In this document: positions 1 through 12,330 of the stretch, in pieces | Layout of the letters: each line of letters begins with the position of its first letter | Numbering within the stretch: the first letter of the stretch is position 1 | NCBI GenBank assembly: GCA_025526935.1 | Contig: JAHLKD010000103.1 | Location: 124,001 to 188,000, forward strand | Origin: Cladochytrium replicatum | Taxonomy: Eukaryota > Chytridiomycota > Chytridiomycetes > Cladochytriales > Cladochytriaceae | Length of the DNA stretch: 64,000 bases | Reading direction: 5' to 3' | Notes under the pieces: model-generated | What the model was told of the DNA's origin: nothing | Databases searched by the model: none | Seen by the model: only the letters and a program-made list of their open reading frames with translations | Translations under genes and position numbers: made by a program

Positions 1-39
1 GGCTGCCCGAACCAATCCAACACATCAATCCAACCATGC

Positions 40-3000
40 ATGCTGCTCAACACCAACAACAAATTACCAAACCCAACGCACCGGACAAAAGTTCCGGACA
101 ATTTACGCATGTTTCGAAGGAGCATCTCAGACCAGAATCCCACTCCGCTTCCGCTCCATCAGCGGGCCAACGGTAATGTCTTTTTGTGTACAACTGTGGA
201 TTGGAACACTTTTTGCTCAATTGTTACACTCTTTAAGTCCTCGGTCTATCTCTCGCGGCGGGAGAGAGATACAGTCTCGGGTATGAAGAGGTTTTGACTG
301 TCCCTCTTTTTCTAACATGTCTACATTAGATACGGCCAGCAAGTCCAGGTCGGGAAGAGTATTCCTCGTTGCATGCTCAGGTGAGTTCATTTGTAATAAA
401 CTCTGTAAACTGTGATGCAGATGCTTTTCAAAAAAGCTGGCCAAGTTGCCTCAACCTATCAAAATCGATGGAATGCCTTCGTTGGAACAATTCAGGGCCC
501 TCAAAATCGGACTGTTTCCACTTCCGGGTGCTCGCAATGCCCGTACGGTCGCGGAATCGGGGGAAAAGCGCCTGTACGTTGAAGTGGATAACCCAACAGT
601 GGAATCTATGGATGAAGACACCCATCTTACGCTGATTGGAACCTCAGCAGAAATATCAGAGTATGGTCTGAATATTTTTTCTGTTACTCCGCTAATATCG
701 GCATTTCAGAGCAACAAAAGTCGACAATATGGGTACATTGCCAGTTCCATCAAACCCGACGTCCCCTCAAAAGCCCCTCCAAAGTGATACACCATCTATT
801 CCTGCGGCACCGCCCACAAATGTAGCGGCACCAGAAGAACATTCTGCCTCTGCAGTTGACTCAACTACTCCTGTACTACCAAAACCCAAGATTAAGCTTA
901 CGATGAAAGGAATCCAGAAATTGAAGAGCGCCCAAATTTTCGAGGAAGGTCCACCAAATGCTGCTGCTGCTGCTCCTGTACCCCCTCCTCCCGAGCGACG
1001 GTCGAAACTGAAAGTGCTCAGAGAGAACAAAGAGCCACCTTCTGCGTCGGCGAGCGCCAAATCAAAGACGACGAACGTGGACAGACATGAGTCGGATGGG
1101 CCAAAGGACAGCGCCGTTCCTAAACGAAGACGTGAGCCTACTGATTCTACTGAAGCAAAGGGAAAAGACGAGCCGTCTCAAAAGTCGGACATGTCGTCCC
1201 ACGCAAAGCGCCCTAAAATGCGAAAGGAAGAGAAAATTGGAGCAACTGATGCAGCGGATACCCCGGCTCGTCCCCCTGATTCAGAAAAATCGAAGAGTAC
1301 CACCCAGAAAGAGAAGCAAATGAAGCCCAAACCTGAGCGCGACTCATTTCGAAAGGCTGATCCTGAGCAATCGATCCGTGTGCAATCAGAAGCTCCACCG
1401 AAAAATCCCAAAATTAAACCCGCACCCGAGCAAGCCGAACCCAACAAAAAGAAGAAAATCCGAGTGGAGGCGTTATCATCCGTCGGGGACATTTGGGATT
1501 CGGGTGGGGACGATGGAAGTGACCGGCCACCATCAAAATCAGGGACCGCGAAGGAACCGGGATCAGACGACGCTGCTCGCTTGAAAAAACGGAAACGTGC
1601 CGATTCAGGTGTTGGGAGCGTCCGGGCTTCTCGCAACGACGGTGGGGATGGAAACAAATCCGACTCAGAGGAGCATAGGCGGAAAGTGCCTTCAAAGCAA
1701 AAGCCGGCGGACGCGGGATCCATTTTCGATCAGCCTTCAAAGCCCGCCAAACGACCTGCAAATGAAGTCTCAGATCACAAATCGGACACTGTGCGCAAAC
1801 ACAAGGAATCTTCGTTACCTGAACACAAGTCGAAAGCTGCGAAACGACGAAGATCACCATCACCCCCAGCCGACGGTACGAATCCGCCGCCCCCACCGCC
1901 CGACTCAGCAAAGCTTAAACGCGGCGAAAAGTCTTCCCCGAAACTTTCTGTCGGTGCATCATCAAAGTCTGCCACCGCACGGAGCCGCGAAGATCATTCC
2001 CCCGTCGTCCCTCCTCCACGCAGCAGCTCTAAAACCGACCCAGACCACGATGTGAAACTCTCCAGCAAGAACAAGCTCGCCCTATCGATCAAATCGCAGG
2101 ACGATCCCGAGCAGAACTCGCACGACCGCGAAAGCAAAGACCCTTTGCCACCAGTAACAGCGCCATCCCAACCCAACAAGCATCACAACGACGAGGACTT
2201 TGTCGCGCGGCTCCACAACCCGGAATCGGACTCGAAAGGTCGTGGAAATGACCGGGACCGTGACCGCGTGCGACGGGTTTCCGACGACTCCAACTCCTCA
2301 AAGGACGCCGAACGCGACGACAGCCGTCGTGAAAGCAGGGAGGGAAACAGCAACAGCCGTCGCGACCGTGCACGCAACGACTCGAACCGCAGTCGTGACG
2401 GTAGCGGTGGACGTGAACGCGGGGACAGAAAGGGGTACAGGGATTCCAGGAGGGGCGGGAGAGACCGTAACCAGGACGAAAGGAGTCGGAGTCGGAGCCG
2501 ATCGGTGGGGAGACGGGGGAGCTATTCACATGATTCGGGAAGACGAAGACGCAGCCCCAGCAGCTCCAGATCCCGATCCGCGTCCCCTGCTGACTCTCGC
2601 GCCGTCTGGAGCCCGTCTCCCAGACAAAGCGCCGCAACCAACTCACGCCGACGTTCACGATCGCCTGCCAGAACAGGCAAAGACGCCCGACGGTCGCCAG
2701 CCGAGATATTTGTCAAGGAACGAGGGCAGGATTCCACCTCAACGCCGAGTGACGATGCAAGGAAGAGCAACAGCAATAGCGAAGGGTCAGTCGAACGACG
2801 GGACCGCCAGACAGACAGAGACCGCAACAACAACAATAACAACAATAGCATTTCGAACGCGCCGCTGAAGAAAGAACACATTGAATCCGCTGACCAGCAG
2901 CTCCGAAAACAATCGTCCTCGTCATCCCTGACACCCAACCGAACTTCCGCCTCGGATTCCGCCGACCGCGCTCCGTCCTCCGGCAAAAAGCTCTCGTTGG

Positions 3001-4072
3001 GAGAATACAAGTCCAAACGCGGGGGATCCGAGGGCCTCTCGACAGACACCTTGACCGTTAAGACCGAGGCGCTGGTGACCCGCGAACCGGGCCAACACTC
3101 CGCAGCCGACGCGTCTTCGCAGCCGAGCTTTTCTGAGCCGCCGGCGACACCGCAGCAAGGAACGGCACCGGACGGGAAAGCAAAGTCTGCCAACTCGGCC
3201 TCGAACCGCCCGTCGTACCCAAAACTCGGACACCTGCACAAACACATGGGAGATCAGCTTAGGAACCAGTCCGACGCACAGTCTCAGATTCTAAGCTGCC
3301 TGCATTACTTTGCCAGTTTGCTAAACTGCGCGCTCTTCATTCACGAGTGCGAGGTAAGCATCTATATTTGCTTCAGCTAGCCTTTTTCAACGGAAAAACA
3401 ATTTGTGATTTGTTTACAGAGCTCTGTTGAGATGACAAGAATGTACAAGACGATGACGTCCCTTTTTGTGTTTGTGAAGAATGGATTCGAGAGACAAAAG
3501 CTCCGCGGTCTGGCTGGACTATCGTAAGTGGTCGTGACCACTTTCTAATCTCATTCGATTATTGACCCCACCCCTCCCTACCCCTATTTTCAGCGTTCGA
3601 TTGGACGCAGTGCTGAGTCAAAAACTCGCATTGGCTCAAGGCGCAACCAATCGTCGCGAGTTTAGCGCCGTACGAACGCAACTCAAGGACAACTCTCGAC
3701 CAACTACATCTGCTTCCACAGAAGGCGATTCGAGCAGCGGAGGCACTGTCATCGACGAAAAGACAAAGGCGACGGTTTTGGCGGTGATCTCCAGGGGCAT
3801 GCAGATGATCGACGATCAGCAGCTGGTCCTCAAGAAATGGAAGGAGGCGGAGGCTATGTGCAGTAGACTAGAAGGTTTGTGTGAGAAGCATGGCTACGTT
3901 TTGGGGAGTGTGTCCTGACCTCTTCTCGGCAGATGAGTTCGAGGTGCCAAGAAAGTTTCCCCCGGTGACGCCTTATTCATCTGTCGACTCGGTCGTGCAA
4001 CTGGCCCGCGCGTGTGTGGACGAGCTGGTGGACCAGCACAAGCACCAATTTGTTTGGTTTGAACTGAACTGA
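40..4072 (+). CDS. Large Ser/Arg/Lys-rich low-complexity protein, probably nuclear, function unknown
   Basis: I do not recognise the family. A phase-consistent model has eight exons: 40-172, 238-280, 330-380, 421-660, 710-3353, 3420-3523, 3594-3874 and 3933-4072, giving about 1211 residues. The first three exons are small and the gene may begin upstream of the window, so the start is uncertain. An N-terminal 200-residue part looks globular. A huge disordered middle (about residues 230-1030) is rich in Lys, Ser, Pro, Asp and Arg, with RS dipeptide runs (RSRSRSR) and a poly-Asn run. The C-terminal 150 residues are again ordered-looking and helical, ending in HQFVWFELN. The layout (RS-rich disordered middle, helical C-terminus) recalls RNA-processing or transcription-elongation scaffolds such as AF4/FMR2-type proteins, but I cannot show homology. 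It converges on the HPC2 gene, with stops about 100 bp apart. Confidence 0.6.
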
Positions 4073-4172
4073 AAATATAAATTAACGCATTTTGTTTCCG
4101 AAAACAACAAGAACGCAATCTTTTGCACATGTATCCACAAAAAAAATGACGCAGAAAAATAAATTGACTTTT

Positions 4173-7100
4173 TCACCATGGCCGTCTGGCGTACGGATCT
4201 ACTTCCGACTGTTGTTGCTGGCCAGGTCCAGGTGATCCGTGCTGCCCGTTTCCCGGGAGTGCATGATATGGTGAATGCAGCGGGTGCGGTCGAACCGCAC
4301 CTGGATGTGTTTGAACAAAGTAAGTGTCGACCATCGGCCCGGGCTGGTTGTAGTGCTGCTCCGTGACATTTCCTAATTCATGGGGATTGCGATTGTTCGC
4401 CCTAGGCTGTTGCATAACGTGATGATCCGGCCGTATTAGGCCAGGTGGTACCGACGGGTGGTATATCTGTTGGTACTGCTGTTGTGGGTGAATGTGTCGA
4501 TTTGGCGACCGGTGATCAACACTCTCTTCGACCATGGTCGGGAACTGTGGACGAATCGGACCTGTTGGCGTCTGCATTTGCGGTCGATTCACAACCACCT
4601 CTGTGCCACTTCCCTCAGCACGCCCCCCATTAGGAGCCTGCTGAAAATGTCCGGAATACTGCATCCCGGGCGCATGATCCGCCAAGTCAGGTCTCCATTC
4701 CATTCGCACTCCGGCGGAATCGTGAAATCCTGACCTGGGCAAATGCTGGTGGTTCGGTTGACTGCTGGAGCGGGATGGCGACATCGTACTCGGATCGTAG
4801 CTTTGGCCCATAGGAGCTCGGCTGACGTCATATTCATCTAAGCGACCTCCCATAGCCACAGGCTCACTCGTGGGATGTGCGAATGGTGCGTGCTCTTGTA
4901 CCATCGTGTATGTCGGATTCGCTTGTATCTCGGCCCCAGTCCAAGTCGTCGCCCCGCGCCCATTCTTGTCTGCTTTTACCTTCCCTCGCTTCTTAGCTCC
5001 CTCTCCTACTCCATCGTCAGGGGTTCCCTCGCCTTTTCCCACCTCCGGATCCTCAAATTGCCCTTCAGTCCCCGTCTTTGGTGGAGGTTTGTCGGCCTTG
5101 TCTTGTCGGTCGATCTTGCGCTTTTGTTGGCTCCATTCTCGCGAAATGTCTAGAGTAGACATCCATCCCGGGGGCCAGTAAGAACACAACTGACAATGAT
5201 ACACTGTAAGTAAAACACACCCAATAAATTGTTTTCAACACCAACCTTTGCGTACACGTTCCTTCTAACTGCCATCTCTGATGTCCGCGGCACCTCGGTT
5301 TTGTCCTTGGAAGGTTTCCTCACGACCCTTGGAGCAAAATCAGTTCGAGTTTGGCTAAACTTTTCGCAACAACACTAACGCAAGGTCATGCTCCTTGTCG
5401 GAGATCTGACACGCTGTGGTGACAATATTCCACAAAAGAAGTTTGAGCTCCTTGTTCCACTTGAACTTTCTCTTTGATTCGCCACCATTTTCGCCTGCAT
5501 CCTTTCACCCCAATAAAAACCATCGATTAAACAACTTTCCCTACCACTTCAGTAATTACTAACCATTGAGATTGTAAAATCAAGAGGGGCACTTTTCATC
5601 TGCATGTCCACTGCGATTGCAACTTCTTCCTTCAAGCGTTCACAGAGGCGATCAGATGTTTCTTGGAGCGCCGCCAACTGTTCAGGGTAGAGCATTCGAC
5701 CAATGAGTCGCTGAATCAAGCAGGATTCACATGAGCCAACATGAACAATTAAGAATGGACAATTTTGGCGTGCGTTACCTTCATAGTGAAAGCATTATAA
5801 GGGAGAACTGTGGTGACATGCCCAATGAAATTTTCGTCAAGACACAGCTCGGAGTCGGCTTGGCGAGCGGCCTGGTGCAGCAACGGTCGAAGCTGTTCCG
5901 GAAAGATTCGAAATTCTGCGAACGACTCTAAACACAATCCATCAAGCGTCAATAGCTATATGACTTAAATCTTACTTTCATCGTTCACCTTTCTCTGCCG
6001 CCTTCGCTAAGTTATCGATCGCATCCTGTACAGAAGGCGGGAGTGGTGTCTGCGGAACAGTCATCAGATAAGGCACTTTTGATGTGGAAGCAATCAGGTA
6101 CCAACGCAAGAGGCTTCTTTTGTTTAATCGGTGCCTTCTTGGGATCATCTTTTTGATCAATGCTGGTAGGGTGTTCACCAGAGCGATCGGGATCGACCGA
6201 TCCGCCGTGCTCAATCGGAGGCCCCGGAGTTGCAAAGTTGGAATTGAGGGGATCGAACGCGCCGTTGTGGTCTTTGTGGTCGTACGTTGTGGAGCGTGCG
6301 ACCGGATGAACGCCATCCATGTTCAAAGGATATTCGTGAGCCTTCCGCTTTCGCTCCGGAGTGCTGGACGAGACAGTTATATTTACAAACACAGAATCAT
6401 TAGCGTTGTGCGGCGTTTCGGATGGGGCACTCGGACCGAATTTCAACTTTTTGGGTTTTGCACCATCAGCTGACGTCGAAGCATCTTCTCCGCCCGTTTC
6501 GCCAGCGACGACAGCCTTCTTCCTCTTTTTCTTCGGTGTAGCAGCATCCGGCTGACCTGGCTGTGCTGCTACGTTCCCTTCTGTTCCAACGGCGGGATCT
6601 TCGCCATCGCCAGACTTCAATGCGGCCTTCTTCCCTCTTCCTTTTGGTCGAGGCTCCTTTGGTGGAGCTGGGGACGCATCAGATCCACCTGCACTCCCCG
6701 TCGCTGCGACGGCCGCGTCCTTTTTTTTTCTACCTGGACCAGCTTTTGGCTTCTTCCGTGCTGCAGATGGAGCGACTGAATCCTCCACCGGTTCTTCTCC
6801 ACTACAAACTATTAATAAATAAAATGAACGCTATTTGATCATGTTCGCCTCACAATTGCTCTATCACGTTCTCGACCGGTCCTTTCCACGCAAAGAAACC
6901 ATGCTTCCAAACTGTTGGTGCAGCGTTCACGCCTGATTCTGCAACAAACATCATCTCCTCGTCATCGATAAAGTCATCGTCAAGATCATACTCATTTACG
7001 AGTCGTCGGCGTGGTCCTGCAGGTTGGGTTGCCCCATCTCCCTGATTGCAAAGAGATCAGATCAAAACAGAGAGCACCATCAAAATAATTCCCCTTGTAC

Positions 7101-7592
7101 CGAAGGTTCTGCTGCTTTCTCCCCGTCCCTGTCCGAACCATTCTCGTCAGAACTCGCCCCTCCTGGATTGTCACCTCCTTGCCCATCAGCAGTCCCCTCT
7201 ACAGCACAGGGCTCCTCTGGCTCTGGTGGTGCGGCAGAAGGTGAAGGAGCAGAGTCCTCACGCGTACTCTGCTGGGCTCTCACAAGCTCTGCAAACGAGA
7301 TGACATTCTGCTCCGGATTACTTCGAGTGAGATGTACTATGACCCGCGACTTTTGCCTTTGTGGCGGAATTGAAGTGCTCGTGTTGATTACGTTTGTCCC
7401 GGAGGGCTGTTTCGTATCTTGGGACGCCTTTGAAGGATCGGAGGACGGTGCAGAGGAAGACGGGGTGTGTAATTTTTCGTGTTCGACGATAGGGGGAGGG
7501 TCAATCGAGGGCGGAGCCAGGTTCTGCAGCGCCGGAGTATGTGGAGGGTGATCCTGAGATGCCACGAGGCCGTTCGTCTGGTTGAGCGGCAT
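4173..7592 (-). CDS. HPC2: Ubinuclein/HPC2 family subunit of the HIR histone chaperone complex
   Basis: HPC2/ubinuclein is the H3.3-H4-binding subunit of the HIR/HIRA complex, which deposits histones independently of replication in the nucleus. Nine exons fit in phase: 7101-7592, 6854-7041, 6179-6801, 5989-6075, 5779-5927, 5564-5710, 5380-5501, 5246-5327 and 4173-5189, giving 968 residues. Exon 2 carries the conserved HUN/HRD block: NEYDLDDDFIDDEE near residue 180, then GFFAWKGP. Exons 4-8 (residues about 435-630) form the ubinuclein middle domain, with KFKWNKELKLLLW followed by YWPPGWM. The first about 160 residues and the Lys/Ala-rich exon 3 are disordered, as is the Pro/Gln/His-rich tail. 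The first ATG after an in-frame stop was taken as start. Its 5' end lies 88 bp downstream of the epimerase stop on the same strand. Family assignment is firm; exact splice sites of exon 3/4 are the weakest point. Confidence 0.88.
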
Positions 7593-7680
7593 CGTGCGCT
7601 TGTTGGGCAAGTCCGTGGCTGGGTTGAGGTTGGCTATTTTTTAATATAAAAAGATGCTCTTGTTCGTCAAGGGGTCTATG

Positions 7681-8806
7681 TCACAGCGACGCTAGGATTT
7701 GATGGCCCTCCCAGCTCTCCTGCGGTTTCAGCGTGATGAATTTGCTGACAGATCCAGCCTAGGAATACGTAGTCAGCCCAAAATATCTTGAAGCTGATCT
7801 GCCTTCCAAGCTTACCTCGACACAAATATAGTGCTTGTAGTCTTCATCACCCATGTCCGCCATATCTTTTGCCTTCGTCCAAATGTTCCAGACAACTGCC
7901 ATCATCAACGATCAGTGATGATGTTCAAACCCTTCACATAAAAACACCTACCAATGTCGGGCAAATTCGTTCGGATCGAGACCAGATTTTTCCCCTCTGC
8001 ATCGATCACTACTTCTTCCGACTTGACGCCATGGTAGATCCGGTCAACCTCACCGGCAATGGTGACTCGATCTCGAGTTTCGGCCTCCACACGCAAACCA
8101 CCGGCCACCTTGTCGGTGAAAGGGAAGCCAGTCAGCCCCTGTACACCTGTAGTCCTCACGTCCTGTAAGTTACACAAATCAGCTGTGATATTCTCGGAAA
8201 TGTGCAGCTACAAACTGTACAGGCGTTGCAAAGTACGTGTGAAGCAATGCTGTAAATTCCCATGGCTCGCTGTCGGTATTCGTCACCTGGAGTGAAGTGC
8301 GGAGCTTTCCATCTCGTCCATTCAAAGTCACCGAGTAGGTAGCTTGGAACTTTTTGGGCCAGAGGGTCGCCAGCGCGAAAGGAACTTGTCCCGGGGTAAG
8401 ACTCAGAGCTACAGTTGTTTCTTCTGCCGTTTCCGTCACAGGACCCAACTCCCAAACGGAATTGCGGGCAAAGCCGTGCTGAGGGAGCCTTGACGTTTCA
8501 ACAGTGCCAAAGTGAGGAAAGACCAATGGGATCCCTCCTCGAACTGCTTTCGAGCCATCGAGCAAGGCCTTCGAGCTTACAAAAATCATCTCTCGCCCGT
8601 CAACGCTGCAAAAACGATGTTAACTAATGTGCAGCACAGCTGAGCACATACATCCAAGAAGTCAGCGTTGCACCAAAAAAGTAGATTGTCGCAGACGACG
8701 ATCCATGCGTGATGGTGACATTCTTTTCCGCTCGAGTGCTTCAAGAGTAGTAAATCAACAGATTAACCAGTATCACTAGTCAGATCTTAGTGGCTCACAC
8801 AGGCAT
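7681..8806 (-). CDS. Glucose-6-phosphate 1-epimerase (YMR099C-type)
   Basis: Members of this aldose-1-epimerase-like family interconvert the anomers of glucose-6-phosphate in the cytosol. Six exons fit in phase: 8799-8806, 8652-8738, 8221-8605, 7952-8162, 7816-7895 and 7681-7758, giving 282 residues against about 295 for the yeast protein. Visible family blocks are the N-terminal THGSSSATIYFFGATLTSW, then VRGGIPLVFPHFG, LPQHGFARNS, HTYF and VVWNIW. The block ICVEAGSV carries the glutamate expected to act as catalytic base. The first exon is only 8 nt (ATGCCTGT). It was chosen because it gives the right phase and the MP-type start usual in this family, and because an in-frame stop directly precedes exon 2. 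This mini-exon overlaps the predicted last exon of the upstream histidine kinase gene on the same strand. Confidence 0.88.
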
Positions 8807-11800
8807 TTAGATTTGGAGGGACGCGATGCACCCCAACACAGCGCAACGCGTGCAGATCTTCCGTCTCAACAAATTGTATGTATTTCAAAAAGTCTTTGTT
8901 GTTTTGTGCTGTTAGTGGTAGCTATTAAATTAATTCTCTACGCAACCAATTCTCTAAATTTGGAAGTCAGTATCATTCCCCCTTCTCACCAAAAGTTGCA
9001 ACCACGTAGCGCTCAAGCATCTGCACCAAGCTATGCTTCGTGACCGGTTTAGCTACAAAGTCGTTCATCCCGCTCTGGAGACACGTCAGTCGGTCGTCTT
9101 CCATCGCGCTGGCTGTCAACGCGACGATCCACGGCGGTTTCTTCACAGTCGCCTGGATCTCCCGAGTCGCCGTCAGCCCGTCCATTCCCGGCATCGCAAC
9201 GTCCATGAGCACAAGCGTGTGCCGCGGCCCACGTCTCAAGTCGCCCTTGCTCCCACTAATCGCTCGTTGAATCCCAGACGACGTCGACACCCCTTCTCTA
9301 CCCTCTTCCTCACTAATGTCCAATAGATACTGTTTTTGAATCCATTCAACGGCCTCCTTGCCGTCAGAAACCGCGTGAATGCTCGTAACTCCAACTCGCT
9401 CCAAAAGCTTCGCGACGACCATTCGGTTCACCGCATTGTCATCGACTACGAGAACACGGAAAGATAGAATCCAGCGTACAACCGAACTTGGGACGTCCGA
9501 ATTGCTCTTCTGGTGAACCTCGATCGGAGTGCTCGGTCTGATCGCTACTTCACCTTCACGAGATCGTTGCTGTGCCAGTCCCGCGGCGATAGCCGAACCC
9601 AGTGCGTGAGACGTGATCGGACGACCGACACTCAATGGATTCTTCTCACTTACTTGCTTCCAGTCAAATATCTTTACAACCGGGTGGTGAGAAAGGTGCG
9701 GGTGTGTCTCTTCATCAATCAAAGGAGACAGTTGCGCGGAAACAATGATGACAAGCCAATCGAATCTGCCCCTTGGAGTTGTTATCCCGCGAGTTGAGAA
9801 ATGATTAGTAGTTGAGCTTTGTCCTACTGAGTCGTGCCACATGGGATTCTCACAATCTGAAGTGATGCCTGCCAAGGCCTTTCTGTCGCAGAACGAAAGA
9901 AAGAGCTCTGCCAATGTAAGGTTTTGAAACCCCTCAACGTCAACCCCCAGTCCAGTAAGGAGGTACGAAATCGCAGTGGAAGAAATTCGGCGAGGTTCAA
10001 TAACGATTGCCAACCCATTCCCAGAAACGGCAGGTTTAATCTCCAAATAGGTTGGTGACAAAGACTTTGTGCTGCCGTACCCAACAGTGTCCACCTTCTC
10101 AACCGCTCCTTCGGGAGCACACTTGAGATTGAGCATAAACGCAAAGCTGCTCCCCTTGTGGTGTACGGAACGCACCCACATCGCTCCGCCTTGCACTTCG
10201 ACAAGCCTGCAGCAAATCGCCAGGCCAAGACCTGTTCCACCATATCGCCGCGATATGCCCGTGGACACCTGCGAAAACTTCTTGAACAGTTTCCCCATGC
10301 TGTCCGAAGGAATTCCTACGCCGGTGTCGATCACATTAAAATAAATCTGAACGGCATCATGACGGCCGAATCCGGTGTTTCCTTCAATCCCAACCATAGT
10401 TGAAGGCCACCCGCCCTCCCTTCGAATAGACGATGGAAGCACATCGTTTACCGATACCGAAGCATCATTGGGTGCAAGTCCCGTGTAACCCAGAGATGTG
10501 CTGTCTCCGTGAAATCGTTTCGAATGCACCAATGGAGAAGCGGGGGTTGTCTGAGTGCGAACCGGGTAATTTGGACTGTACATGTAACAGTTGGTATCTT
10601 CAAGAAAATCGATCGAAACCGGCAAAGCCTGATTAGATGCTGATACAATCACCACTATGTCGCCTGTGTCAGTGAATTTGATGGCATTCGAAATGAGGTT
10701 GTTCAAGATCTGGCGAAGCCGAGTCGCATCTCCTACAACCAGGTGTGGAAGGTTGGGATCAAGAAACAAGTTCAACAAAATTCCTTTGGTCTCGGCAGTT
10801 CGAGAGACAAAGTCCAGCACTCCCTCAATGGTGCTTCTCAGGTTGAATGGTTCCTCTTCAAGCTTCAAATTTCCAGATTCGATCTTTGAGAAATCCAAGA
10901 TATCGTTCAAAATAGTAAGCAAATCGTGACTGCCTTTTTGAATGACGGAAATAATTTGTTTCTGTTCATGACTTAGCGCCTGATCTGCAAGCAGACTGGT
11001 CATACCAACGATAGCATTCATGGGAGTTCTGGAAAAAAATTGGATCAGTATGAATCGACTTACAACGAGGATTTGGCCGTAATAAAAACCTGATTTCGTG
11101 TGACATAGTCGCGAGAAATTCGCTTTTCATCTTGCTATGGCTCTCCGCAGCCTGCTTCTCCCTATCCAAAGTCGCATTAAGTTGGAGCTGAACCTCCAGC
11201 TCTTGGCAACGTAGCTTCTCACTGGCGACAACATAGGCATGCTCGAACGCAACTTCGAGCTGTCCGACAATGTAGGACAGGAACTCGTTGTGCATTTTTA
11301 TCACGTCGAGCGCAGGGTTCTGCGAGAGGAAAAGCAGCAGCACAGCTCTAGAATCGTTCCCCACTTTGAGAAAGTGAAACTGGCCAGATCGAAAGACAGG
11401 AACCTTGATGAGTGGCCTTGGCCGAGACATGATTTCTGATCTTCCGTTCCTTTCGCGATCAACTTGCTTTGCCCAGAGCCTGACCGGTTTTCGTGAATCT
11501 GGGGCGCTCCACTCGAAAAACGGTGCAACGCCAGACTCCGAACCTGGCTCGCGATCGAGCGAAAACATCAACTGAGAAATTTCTCCTGGATTCATGTCTC
11601 CAGAGATGCTTCCTTGGCTCAACAGTGCCGTCGGGAGCTCCTGCAAATCCACATCCGCTTCCGACGTTAATGAAGTCATTGAAGACTGCGATTCCAGTAG
11701 ACCTTCAAGTTCTTCCGTTTGCCCAGCAGAGAGACTCCTTTGCCTCATCTGTGCTTCGTGGATTCGAAAATTGCTTCGAACCACCTGAAAAACTCGAGTC

Positions 11801-12330
11801 GGTTCTTCTCGCATGCAAAGCACGACCCCGTGAATATCAGGAATAGCCAGCTCGATCTCTTTCACAGCGACCGATGCGATTTCGTCCACATTCAACGAAT
11901 CACGGATACGTTGAGTCATCCTGTTCAGTAGTCTGAGGAGGTGATTTGCTTGCACAAGCTGCCTCTCCTGCGTCAACCGAAGTCCAAGCTCCTCCTCCAG
12001 CATGGCATTCCTGCTTTCCAACGTAAGGAGCTTGGGAAGAAGATGGAACGTAAAAGTGGCGGTGGCGAGCGAGATCGCCGCTGTGAGAACTTTGGTGATG
12101 GACAAGGCGACGGAGACCTTCACAAACGCCCCGGCGAACGAAAGCATGTGAGTCAATCCGCAGAACGAGATAAAGCATTCGAAGAGCCATAGCAGTCGTT
12201 GAAATTTGGGCGGGACGAACACTGTTCGTTGGAAGAAGAAGATCTCGAGGGGTATTGCAAAGTAAGACACGGCGATCAGGATATCGGATACCATGGCCGT
12301 TGTCGTCGAGAGTCTAGTGGGAGACTCCAT
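8787..12330 (-). CDS. Ethylene-receptor-like hybrid histidine kinase
   Basis: A membrane sensor kinase of the two-component phosphorelay. Exons: 11090-12330, 8990-11028 and a proposed 8787-8908, giving 1133 residues (1098 if the last intron is retained and the stop at 8973 is used). Residues 13-100 form three hydrophobic segments matching the ethylene-binding domain. Asp16, Tyr23, Ile26, Pro27, Cys57 and His61 correspond to plant ETR1 Asp25, Tyr32, Ile35, Pro36, Cys65 and His69; the last two are the copper ligands. A GAF-like region follows (about 150-390). Then come a HisKA H-box (MSHEIRTPMN, His about 411), an ATPase domain with N-box (NNLISNAIKFTD, about 530) and GTGLGLA (about 681), and a C-terminal receiver with acidic pair VVDDN (about 941), phospho-Asp in LMDVAMPGMDG (about 1023) and Lys in AKPV. 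Ligand is inferred, not shown. Confidence 0.9.

Noticed and set aside
1178-3247. Long minus-strand ORFs opposite the Ser/Arg-rich gene (for example 2522-3247)
   Set aside because: They come from low-complexity sense codons; no family features, and the sense strand has a phase-consistent multi-exon gene.
6096-6178. Read-through of HPC2 exon 3 into KKAPIKQKKPLALVPDC
   Set aside because: It runs out of frame with the next conserved block; splicing from GTGAACAC (6178) to the acceptor at 6076 keeps phase for all later exons.
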